A stretch of DNA of 55,115 nt from Opitutaceae bacterium (GTDB lineage Bacteria > Verrucomicrobiota > Verrucomicrobiia > Opitutales > Opitutaceae): the NCBI GenBank assembly GCA_003151495.1, contig PLXR01000008.1:671-55785 (forward strand), given 5' to 3'. Each line of letters opens with the position of its first letter. Position 1 is the stretch's first letter. The translations under genes and the position numbers were made by a program. The notes under the pieces were generated by a model that had not been told where the DNA came from, did no database searches, and saw only the letters and a list, made by a program, of their open reading frames with translations. Positions 44,473 through 50,714 of the stretch are shown in pieces.

Positions 44473-44564
44473 TTTACCACCCGAGAAGATGGTTCGCAGA
44501 ATGAATTTACCGCCCCTTCGTTCGTGGTAAACCCATAGGTGCTCCACCATTTTGGAATCGAACG
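44473..44564 (+). repeat. Cassette junction 2 (covariant hairpin)
   Basis: Two arm copies, TTTACCAC (44473) and TTTACCGC (44506). The hairpin pairs TTTACCGC (44506-44513) with GTGGTAAA (44524-44531), loop CCCTTCGTTC. Compared with junction 1 the fifth stem pair is C-G instead of G-C and the seventh is G-T instead of A-T, so pairing is kept. Core CTCCACCA 44542-44549, then GGAATCGAACGC. GTTCGCAGAA precedes. Confidence 0.8.
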
Positions 44565-44623
44565 CGCGAAATGCAGCGTTCACATGACCTCCCAAGTGCC
44601 AAGAGTTTGGGAAATTAGGCGTG

Positions 44624-44689
44624 TTTAGCGAATGAGCGCGGACGTTTGGCTGGATTACAGAAAGGGGGCTCGTTGCTTCCAGTGCTAAA
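44624..44689. repeat. Left-end two-stem hairpin of cassette 3
   Basis: Outer arms TTTAGC (44624-44629) and GCTAAA (44684-44689). Inner arms AATGAGC (44631-44637) and GCTCGTT (44668-44674), seven pairs with one G-T. The inner and outer stems are 1 nt apart on the left but 9 nt (44675-44683) on the right, an asymmetric bulge. Similar layout at 47414-47450. Confidence 0.45.
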
Positions 44690-44710
44690 CTTTCAAGGTT
44701 TGTTTCTTGA

Positions 44711-44732
44711 GAAACCCAAACGTTTGGGTTTC
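44711..44732. promoter_or_regulatory. Perfect 22-bp palindrome before hicA, candidate operator
   Basis: Arms GAAACCCAAAC and GTTTGGGTTTC pair over all 11 bases, ending 11 bp before the hicA start. A third arm GTTTC at 44702 can pair with GAAAC at 44711, giving alternative hairpins. HicB-type antitoxins commonly repress their own operon at a palindrome in this place, so this is the likely operator. Could also affect hicA translation as an mRNA hairpin. Confidence 0.6.
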
Positions 44733-44743
44733 AGTCTTCCAAC

Positions 44744-44986
44744 GTGAGCAACTGGAGAAAAACGCTTGAGAAGTTGATGGTCGGCCAAAGCGACGCCAGC
44801 ATCGACTTTGATGACCTCTCCAACCTCCTCGCCAGAGTCGGGTACACAAGGAGCCAGAATGGCAGCCACAATATCTTCCGGAAACCGGGCTCCGACCTGA
44901 TCAACCTCCAGAACTCTGGTGGAAAAGCAAAGCCCTACCAAGTGTGCCAAGTCCGTGATCAGCTCAAAAAGCAAACATTCACATGA
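44744..44986 (+). CDS. hicA: HicA-like mRNA interferase toxin (cassette 3)
   Basis: An 80-aa double-stranded-RNA-binding-fold toxin that cleaves mRNA in the cytoplasm. Catalytic His42 lies in NGSHNIFRKPG, and the segment GGKAKPYQVCQVRDQL matches the HicA C-terminal helix. The start is GTG, which may keep toxin expression low. Its stop overlaps the hicB ATG (ATGA). The order toxin then antitoxin is usual for HicAB. Confidence 0.85.
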   Translation: MSNWRKTLEKLMVGQSDASIDFDDLSNLLARVGYTRSQNGSHNIFRKPGSDLINLQNSGGKAKPYQVCQVRDQLKKQTFT

Positions 44987-45324
44987 AACCTACCGCCAAA
45001 GATTACGAAGTCCGCATCTGGTACAGTGAGGTTCCGGGCGACGACTGCTATGTCGCACAGGTCAACGATATGCCCGGCATCATGGCGCATGGAGATTCCC
45101 GCGAGGCAGCAGCAAAGGAGATCCAAGAAGCATTGCGGCTGGCTCTCGATTCCTATGCACAAAATAGGGAGGAACCTCCGGCTCCGAAAAATGCTGCTGC
45201 TGCATCTCTCGGACGAATTGGGGGGAGTTCGAAGAGCTCTAAGAAATCACTCGCAGCTCGATTGAACGGGCGCAGAGGTGGTCGGCCAAAGAAGGACGGA
45301 CGGAAACTAAAGGCTGGAGTTTAG
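44983..45324 (+). CDS. hicB: HicB-like antitoxin (cassette 3)
   Basis: A 113-aa antitoxin. Residues 8-60 form the HicB partial-RNase-H fold (YEVRIWYSEVPGDDCYVAQVNDMPGI, then GDSREAAAKEIQEAL). In place of a usual C-terminal HTH, the tail is basic with LAARLNGRRGGRPKK, an AT-hook-like GGRPKK at 99-104 that could bind the palindrome at 44711. The stop codon TAG (45322-45324) lies inside the first TTTAGCAC of junction 3, so the junction supplies the end of the gene. Confidence 0.85.
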   Translation: MKPTAKDYEVRIWYSEVPGDDCYVAQVNDMPGIMAHGDSREAAAKEIQEALRLALDSYAQNREEPPAPKNAAAASLGRIGGSSKSSKKSLAARLNGRRGGRPKKDGRKLKAGV

Positions 45325-45436
45325 CACCAGATAACGGCCGAGGTTTAGCACCTCCAAAGGGTGTTCGCAGAAAAAATTTAGCACCCCTCCGTGTGTGCTA
45401 AACCAACGGGTGCTCCACCAATCAGGACTCGAACGG
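45320..45436 (+). repeat. Cassette junction 3
   Basis: TTTAGCAC at 45320, 45344 and 45377. The hairpin pairs TTTAGCAC (45377-45384) with GTGCTAAA (45395-45402), loop CCCTCCGTGT. GTTCGCAGAAAAA precedes it. Core GGTGCTCCACCA ends 45420, then GGACTCGAACGG to 45436. The first copy holds the hicB stop. Confidence 0.82.
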
Positions 45437-45636
45437 GATGGATCTCGGATCTCCACCACGGTTTTGGGACCGAAGGAAGCGTTTACATAAAAAATTCTCG
45501 TGGCAATCCCAGTGCACCAGCACTGCGACGGAGCTTCTCTTCAGCTGCAGAATTTGATAAGTGGACCGAGATCTTGTTGCGCGTCCGCGATCTGCATCGT
45601 CTGGATTTAGGTCCTGCGGAGGTTTCCGGCGCTTAG
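45437..45636 (+). pseudogene. Cassette 4 content: short open remnant, unknown
   Basis: Cassette 4 is only about 250 bp. Its leader (GGATCTCCACCAC, and GTTTACAT at 45481) matches the leader of cassette 5, but the second half of the GTTTACA palindrome is lost. An open frame reads GNPSAPALRRSFSSAAEFDKW and on to LDLGPAEVSGA with TAG at 45634-45636, with no good start codon. It is probably the 3' remnant of a deleted gene, perhaps an antitoxin, but no family is recognised. Confidence 0.4.
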
Positions 45637-45689
45637 AAGGCTTTCTGGTGTGCCGCCCATAGGTGCTCCACCATCCCGGATGCGAACGG
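45627..45689 (+). repeat. Cassette junction 4 (diverged)
   Basis: The core GGTGCTCCACCA (ending 45673) and GGATGCGAACGG (ending 45689) are clear. The usual TTTAGCAC arms are gone; instead CGGCGC (45627-45632) can pair with GTGCCG (45650-45655), six pairs with one G-T and a 17-nt loop. CCCATAG before the core is shared with junction 2. It is the most degenerate copy. Confidence 0.55.
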
Positions 45690-45732
45690 ATCTTAGTGGA
45701 TCTCCACCACATGGTCCTCAGGACTTGACTCT

Positions 45733-45747
45733 GTTTACATTGTAAAC
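45733..45747. promoter_or_regulatory. Inverted repeat GTTTACA-T-TGTAAAC, candidate antitoxin operator
   Basis: A perfect 7+1+7 palindrome ending 12 bp before the ATG of the DUF433 gene. Antitoxins usually repress their own operon at such sites. The left half recurs at 45481 in cassette 4, where the right half is missing. Confidence 0.55.
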
Positions 45748-45759
45748 GATAAGTCGTGT

Positions 45760-46122
45760 ATGCCTACCGTCGTACAATCGTGCCGAATTGATGAGGAGAA
45801 CGCCGCATTGCTTTCGCGCCAGGCGAAACGCCGGCATTTGGAGGTATCTACTTTAAGCAGTCTCTATTTGAAGGAGAAAGCCCTTGAAGAGGAGTATCCA
45901 GGCGTGGGGTTTCGCGACTCAATCGGCGGCCGAGAGGCATATGTGCTTGGCCACCGCGTTGCGGTTTGGGAAGTACTGGATGTTTTCGGTGAAGCTAAGA
46001 CCATTGCAAAGACGGCCCGACATTTCCGCTGGCCGCCTGCATTGATTCGCAGTGCGCTTGCCTTCGCCAAGGAGTTCATGGCGGAGGTTAAACAGCAGCG
46101 GCTAGCCGAGATAGGTGCTTGA
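45760..46122 (+). CDS. DUF433-containing antitoxin-like protein (cassette 5)
   Basis: A 120-aa protein. The first 40 residues resemble a small dimerisation/DNA-binding region with a helix (RIDEENAALLSRQAKRRHLEV). Residues about 60-105 are DUF433-like (HRVAVWEVLDVFGEAKTIAKTARHFRWPPALIRSALAFA), a winged or homeodomain-like helix-turn-helix often paired with DUF5615 toxins. It overlaps the next gene by 4 bp (TTGA). Likely antitoxin and autorepressor, using the palindrome at 45733. Confidence 0.8.
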   Translation: MPTVVQSCRIDEENAALLSRQAKRRHLEVSTLSSLYLKEKALEEEYPGVGFRDSIGGREAYVLGHRVAVWEVLDVFGEAKTIAKTARHFRWPPALIRSALAFAKEFMAEVKQQRLAEIGA

Positions 46123-46511
46123 AGGTGCGACTCCTCGCGGACGAGAACACTTCGCATCGATTTGTCGATGCGTGTTACCGGTTGCTGCCTAACTTTCCAA
46201 TCATCCACATTTCGGATTGGGAGGCTGGCGCCTATTTGTCCGTTAAAGATCCGGCCCTGCTCATGGCCTTGCGCGAGTCGGCAATGATCCTTGTAAGCTT
46301 CGATCGTGCTAGCATGCCGATGCATGCAGTCGATCTCACCAGAGAGGGCTTGGGGCACGCTGGTGTCATTCTTTTCCGTCGCTCGGTATCTTCAATTGCT
46401 TATGGCGCGCAAGCCCGCCTCCTATTGGACTTCTGGAAGGATGCCGCGAACCAAGATTGGTCAGACCGAGTCGAATACCTGCCTCGCACTCATCTTCTGC
46501 CATCCGGCTAG
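46119..46511 (+). CDS. DUF5615 PIN-like toxin (cassette 5)
   Basis: A 130-aa protein with the DUF5615 start VRLLADENTSHRFVDA and a conserved acidic pair in LVSFDRASM, as in Mut7-C/PIN-like nucleases. Probably a ribonuclease toxin held by the DUF433 protein upstream. Start TTG at 46119 overlaps the upstream stop; a GTG two codons later is possible. The target RNA is unknown. Confidence 0.8.
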   Translation: MKVRLLADENTSHRFVDACYRLLPNFPIIHISDWEAGAYLSVKDPALLMALRESAMILVSFDRASMPMHAVDLTREGLGHAGVILFRRSVSSIAYGAQARLLLDFWKDAANQDWSDRVEYLPRTHLLPSG

Positions 46512-46592
46512 CTCGACTTGGGGTGTTCTAGCACTAGAACACATACGTAATCAGCCAGTTACAGCATATATTGCCGCTGTAATACATTCCGA

Positions 46593-46708
46593 TTTAGCAC
46601 CCGTTTCCGTCGTAATTTAGCACTGCAGATTATTGTTGGAAGAAAAATTTTGGCACCCCTCCGTGTGTGCCAAACCAACGGGTGCTCCACCAATAAGGAT
46701 TCGAACGG
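46593..46708 (+). repeat. Cassette junction 5 (covariant hairpin)
   Basis: TTTAGCAC at 46593 and 46616, then a changed arm TTTGGCAC (46649-46656) that pairs with GTGCCAAA (46667-46674), loop CCCTCCGTGT. The fourth pair is G-C where other junctions have A-T: a clean compensatory change. TTGTTGGAAGAAAAA replaces GTTCGCAGAAAAA. Core GGTGCTCCACCA ends 46692, GGATTCGAACGG ends 46708. Confidence 0.82.
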
Positions 46709-46789
46709 CCAGAGGCCCAATTTCGATAGGTGGGCTATGTTCAGCGAAAATTAAGTCTGGCGCCTTTCGAGGCCTCGGAGGCCATAAAA

Positions 46790-47209
46790 ATGGCTGCCAA
46801 GAGCATTGTGAAGAACGCAAAAAAGAAATTTGCCGCCATTGAACCGGGCGGAATTGATAAATACATTGCTGGCTGTCCGAAACAGGTACGAGGCACGTTG
46901 GCGGATATGAGGGCCACAATTCAAGCAGTGGCGCCAGATGCCATCGAGACAGTCAGTTATTTCGATATTTCGGGGTATTCATACGAGGGCTACGACTATA
47001 ACGGTATGTTTGCCTGGTTTAGCTTTAAGGCACCCTATGTGCGTCTGCATGTTCGTCCGCAGGCGCTCGAAGACCACAAGAAGCAGCTTGAAGGATACCC
47101 CGCAACAAAGGCGGTGGTAAGTTTCTCCATCGAGAAACCGATTCCAAAGGCGTTGGTAAGGAAACTTGTAAGAGCGAGTTTGAAAACGATGAAGGAGATG
47201 GCTGAGTAA
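46790..47209 (+). CDS. DUF1801 family protein (YdhG-like; cassette 6)
   Basis: A 139-aa protein starting MAAKSIVKNAKKKF with GGAGG 8 bp upstream. The fold signature includes IDKYIAGCPKQVRGTLADMRATIQAVAPDA, then ETVSYFDISGYSYEG, WFSFKAPYVRLHVRP and the end KALVRKLVRASLKTMKE, all typical of DUF1801 (iron-chaperone-like Fra/YdhG group). The exact role is unknown. Sole gene of cassette 6. Confidence 0.82.
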   Translation: MAAKSIVKNAKKKFAAIEPGGIDKYIAGCPKQVRGTLADMRATIQAVAPDAIETVSYFDISGYSYEGYDYNGMFAWFSFKAPYVRLHVRPQALEDHKKQLEGYPATKAVVSFSIEKPIPKALVRKLVRASLKTMKEMAE

Positions 47210-47263
47210 CTCGGTTTTGTTTAACCGACCGTCGAACACTTGGGGCCGGAATAGAAGAGGTCG

Positions 47264-47356
47264 TTTAGCACTCTAATTCTCGGTTCGTAGAAAATGTTTA
47301 GCACCCTTTGGTTCGTGCTAAACAACTACCTGGTCCACCAAACAGAATTTGAACGG
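47264..47356 (+). repeat. Cassette junction 6 (last of the array)
   Basis: Two TTTAGCAC copies (47264, 47297). Hairpin GTTTAGCAC (47296-47304) with GTGCTAAAC (47315-47323), loop CCTTTGGTTC. Preceded by GTTCGTAGAAAA. Core GTCCACCA (47333-47340) then GAATTTGAACGG to 47356. A perfect 7-bp inverted repeat CGCACCT/AGGTGCG follows at 47367-47382. Confidence 0.8.
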
Positions 47357-47413
47357 AGATTGGTCGCGCACCTGTAGGTGCGACGACGCGAAAGGCTAAG
47401 AGTCGTTCAGCTA

Positions 47414-47450
47414 TTTAGCGGGTTCGTCGGAAGAGCCCAAGAATGCTAAA
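47414..47450. repeat. Two-stem hairpin right of junction 6
   Basis: Outer arms TTTAGC (47414-47419) and GCTAAA (47445-47450). Inner arms GGGTTC (47420-47425) and GAGCCC (47433-47438), six pairs with one G-T. No gap on the left, but 6 nt (AAGAAT) on the right. The same asymmetric layout as at 44624-44689. Confidence 0.5.
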
Positions 47451-47514
47451 CAAGGCGGTATTTCAAAACCCCCGCCGAACTCTCGCTGATTCTGGCGGCG
47501 CATTGGACAGGGCG

Positions 47515-48573
47515 TCAGTTCAATGAAGCCATGTCGATCACGAAGCGGTATTTCACGTCGCTCTTCAGCATGCGCTCGTAGGCTACGTTGATTTGGTCCA
47601 TTCGGATCATCTCGATGTCGCTCGTGATATTGTGCTCTCCGCAGAAATCCAGCATCTCCTGAGTCTCGGGCAATCCGCCGATCAATGAACCGGAGAAGGA
47701 ACGGCGACGGAAAATCAGCGGAAAGGCCGCCACCGGCAGCGGCTTATCGGGTGCGCCGACGAGAACGAGATTGCCATCACGCTTCAGCAGATTGAGGTAG
47801 GAGTTGAGATCGTGGGTGGCGGACACCGCGTCCAAGATAAAATCGAAGCTATTGGCTTGGGCTGCCATTTGGGCCTCGTCCTTGGAGACGACCACCTCGT
47901 CAGCTCCCAAGCGCTTGGCGTCGGCAACCTTGCCTGGTGACGTCGTGAACAGCACGACATGGGCACCAAAGGCTTTGGCAAACTTGACGCCCATGTGGCC
48001 GAGGCCGCCCAAACCAACGATGCCGACCTTCTGACCGGGGCCGACCTTCCAGTGGCGCATGGGGGAATAGGTTGTGATGCCCGCGCACAGCAGCGGCGCC
48101 GCGGCCGCGAGCTTGAGATTGGCGGGTATCCTGAGCACGAAGTCCTCTGTCACTACGATGCTCTGCGCATAGCCACCGAGCGTCGGTGCGTTGAGGTGCC
48201 TGTCTGTACTGCCGTAGGTCATCACCATCCCGGTGCAAAATTGTTCTAGGCCCGAGCGGCAATCCGGGCAGGTGCGGCATGAATCGACGAGGCAGCCTAC
48301 GCCGACAGTATCGCCAACCTTGAATTTGGTCACGCCACCACCGATGGCCGTGACTTTTCCAACGATCTCATGGCCCGGTACAGCGGGATATTGAGTGAAG
48401 TGCCATTCATCTCGCGCGAAATGCAGGTCGGAGTGGCAGACGCCGCAATAGAGGATTTGGATTTGAACGTCGGTTGCGGTCGGAACACGGCGCTCGATGA
48501 CTGCCGCGCCAAGCGGGGACGTGGCACTGACAGTCGAGTATGCCTTCGTAGAATAGCAGATGGGCTTAGACAT
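47515..48573 (-). CDS. Zinc-dependent alcohol/aldehyde dehydrogenase (YahK/CAD-like)
   Basis: A 352-aa medium-chain reductase with Cys43 of the catalytic zinc in YCGVCHSDLH, four structural-zinc cysteines in the CLVDSCRTCPDC region and EQFC, and a Rossmann motif GLGGLGHMGVKFAKAFG. The layout and CAD-like C terminus match NADPH-dependent aldehyde reductases such as YahK, which reduce many aldehydes. The ATG at 48573 places the family start MSKPICYSTKAY. It lies right of junction 6; no further junction delimits it. Confidence 0.9.
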   Translation of the reverse strand: MSKPICYSTKAYSTVSATSPLGAAVIERRVPTATDVQIQILYCGVCHSDLHFARDEWHFTQYPAVPGHEIVGKVTAIGGGVTKFKVGDTVGVGCLVDSCRTCPDCRSGLEQFCTGMVMTYGSTDRHLNAPTLGGYAQSIVVTEDFVLRIPANLKLAAAAPLLCAGITTYSPMRHWKVGPGQKVGIVGLGGLGHMGVKFAKAFGAHVVLFTTSPGKVADAKRLGADEVVVSKDEAQMAAQANSFDFILDAVSATHDLNSYLNLLKRDGNLVLVGAPDKPLPVAAFPLIFRRRSFSGSLIGGLPETQEMLDFCGEHNITSDIEMIRMDQINVAYERMLKSDVKYRFVIDMASLN

Positions 48574-48780
48574 AGAGGATGGGATGGTCTTCAGGGGACA
48601 GTCGACGATGACTGTGAAACCCTGTTCGGCTTTATCCAATAATCAAGCGTTGCCAGGCGCCGTCGGTTGCCAGAGCAAATTTTAGATCAAGATGGGATGC
48701 GCCCACTTTCTTATGGCTCATGGTAGGATGGGCCTGAACTTGCACCTCCGCCCGGATTTCGGCACGTTCCCACAATTAGA

Positions 48781-49551
48781 TTGCCGAACGTGGACTTCTC
48801 CGCACAGCCCATATCTATCCCGGACCTCGAGATCTGGCGCGAACGCTACCGAGAGGAGACGAAGGGCCAAATCGTTCATGACTCCCTTCATCGGCGGGCG
48901 GGCTGGACGGATAGCTACTCACTAAGGGTTGGAGTTGCTGTCGTCGGTTATGGTTCGATGGCCGTGGCGGGTCCGTGGACGGGTAAGCCCACAATCTACG
49001 AATTCTTCATTGTGCCCAAATTTCGAATGCAGGTTTTCGCACTTTTCGAAACTTTCTTGAAGGCGTGCGGTGCGCGCGAATTCGAGGTCCAGACGAACGA
49101 TGTTCTTCTGACAATCATGCTGCATGCGTACGGACGCGAAATATTCAGCGATAAGATCGTATTCGAGGACAGGGTTGCTTCGTCCATTTCCAAGGAGGGA
49201 GCGACGCTCCAGCGCGAGACGAGCGAATCCGCGGACCGCGATTGCATCGCGCGACGTCAAGGGGGCACCAGATGGCGGCTGGAGAAGGAGGGTGCGGTGA
49301 TCGCAACCGGCGGGGTCAATTTTCACTACAACACGCCCTACGGTGATATCTACATGGAGGTCTCCGAGGGATTTCGCCGCCAGGGATGGGGTTCATATTT
49401 TGTCCAGGAATTGAAGCGAGTAACCTATGAACTGGGTCAGGTTCCATGTGCCAGATGCAACACGGCCAATGTTGCCTCCCGAATGACACTCCAGCGGGCG
49501 GGCTTCGTGCCGTGCGGACACATCCTGGTAGGAACTATTTCAGGATCGTAG
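48781..49551 (+). CDS. GNAT family N-acetyltransferase, double-domain-like
   Basis: A 256-aa protein. The C-terminal half has the acetyl-CoA loop EVSEGFRRQGWGSYFVQELKRV and NTANVASRMTLQRAGF, a clear GNAT. The N-terminal half (about 35-130) has a weaker, similar fold (YEFFIVPKFRMQVFALFETFL), suggesting two GNAT-like domains. Start is TTG at 48781 or GTG at 48790. The substrate is unknown. It is divergent from the dehydrogenase. Confidence 0.8.
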   Translation: MPNVDFSAQPISIPDLEIWRERYREETKGQIVHDSLHRRAGWTDSYSLRVGVAVVGYGSMAVAGPWTGKPTIYEFFIVPKFRMQVFALFETFLKACGAREFEVQTNDVLLTIMLHAYGREIFSDKIVFEDRVASSISKEGATLQRETSESADRDCIARRQGGTRWRLEKEGAVIATGGVNFHYNTPYGDIYMEVSEGFRRQGWGSYFVQELKRVTYELGQVPCARCNTANVASRMTLQRAGFVPCGHILVGTISGS

Positions 49552-49750
49552 GGCCGCTGTACTCCGAGCCGACGGTACCAGGGGCTTGGCGGCGTTTTCA
49601 ATGCGAACGATCGCTCGGCGATACCTGCGATCGAATGCAAGCCTCCATGATGTTGGTCTCCGGGTAGGACGCGACGAGCAAGGATCGGGCAGATCGCATC
49701 GAATGCCTTGCGAGGCCACCTTCCGCTACCCGCGGGCCCCCTGGCAATCC

Positions 49751-50323
<573 letters not shown>

Positions 50324-50341
50324 TGCGGCTTCCCTGGTCAA

Positions 50342-50714
50342 TTGTGTCCCCAGGATGGTAATTTGTAGTTAACAGGGAGCGCCGATCAACCTGCAAAGGA
50401 CGCTCGCATTCGGTCCAAGGAAGAGGGCCATGCGGTAGGGCTGACCTCTCCGAGTGGACATTGAGCCTTTAGGCCTGAGCCGATATGCTTGGACCGAGCT
50501 TCAAGCATGGCATCAATAATGTGGTAAGTAGATGACACGCAACAAGGAGCGACTCGACCATGATGAGCTCCAGGGGCTGCAGATTTCCGGGTGCCTATGT
50601 TCCGATCCGCCTTCGAATTGACGGTGGGCGGCCGGGCGGCATCCTCTGCGGCCGTACCCCCGGAGCCCCACGAGCCTCTCCAGCCGCGTTCAACCCCAAC
50701 TAAAGGAGTTCATC
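50342..50714. other. Intergenic region at the probable right edge of the low-GC block
   Basis: About 373 bp between the DUF4256 gene and the next high-GC gene. No junction core, tRNA, recombinase or insertion-sequence end is seen. A good ribosome binding site AAAGGAG lies at 50701-50708 for the following gene. Composition returns to that of the rest of the window around 50.6 kb. Confidence 0.4.

Larger units (their letters stand above)
39360..47356 (+). mobile_element. tRNA-Ala-anchored array of six gene cassettes (integron-like, type not recognised)
   Basis: Starting at the tRNA 3' end, six segments are separated by a recurring junction. Reading each cassette as starting after a CCACCA and ending with the next, they are 39368-41817, 41818-44549, 44550-45420, 45421-45673, 45674-46692 and 46693-47340 (about 2450, 2732, 871, 253, 1019 and 648 bp). 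Each carries one gene or one two-gene unit, in either orientation, and the GC is visibly lower than outside. Junctions share TTTAGCAC copies, a covarying hairpin and a tRNA-end core. No recombinase is inside. The layout is like an integron cassette array or repeated insertion at one tRNA, but the sites differ from attC. Extent is directly seen; mechanism is inferred. Confidence 0.75.

Noticed and set aside
45391..46842. Frames starting inside junctions 3 and 5 with a shared CAKPTGAPPI peptide
   Set aside because: The shared peptide is just the translated repeat. No ribosome binding site or conserved domain supports a gene there.
41773..47323. Junction hairpins as ordinary transcription terminators
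   Set aside because: No T tracts follow, they lie also upstream of genes facing the other way, and they are always joined to the tRNA-end core.
41717..47356. Canonical integron attC sites
   Set aside because: attC reads RYYYAAC first and GTTRRRY last. Here the arms are GTTTAGC first and GCTAAAC last, and no matching 7-mers flank the site on either strand.
39360..47356. CRISPR array
   Set aside because: Repeats are few, imperfect and about 250-2700 bp apart, with genes between them and no cas genes.
41801..47356. Junction cores as tRNA genes or full pseudo-tRNAs
   Set aside because: Only the acceptor end and a reversed T-loop-like piece are present; no D-arm or anticodon arm can be folded.
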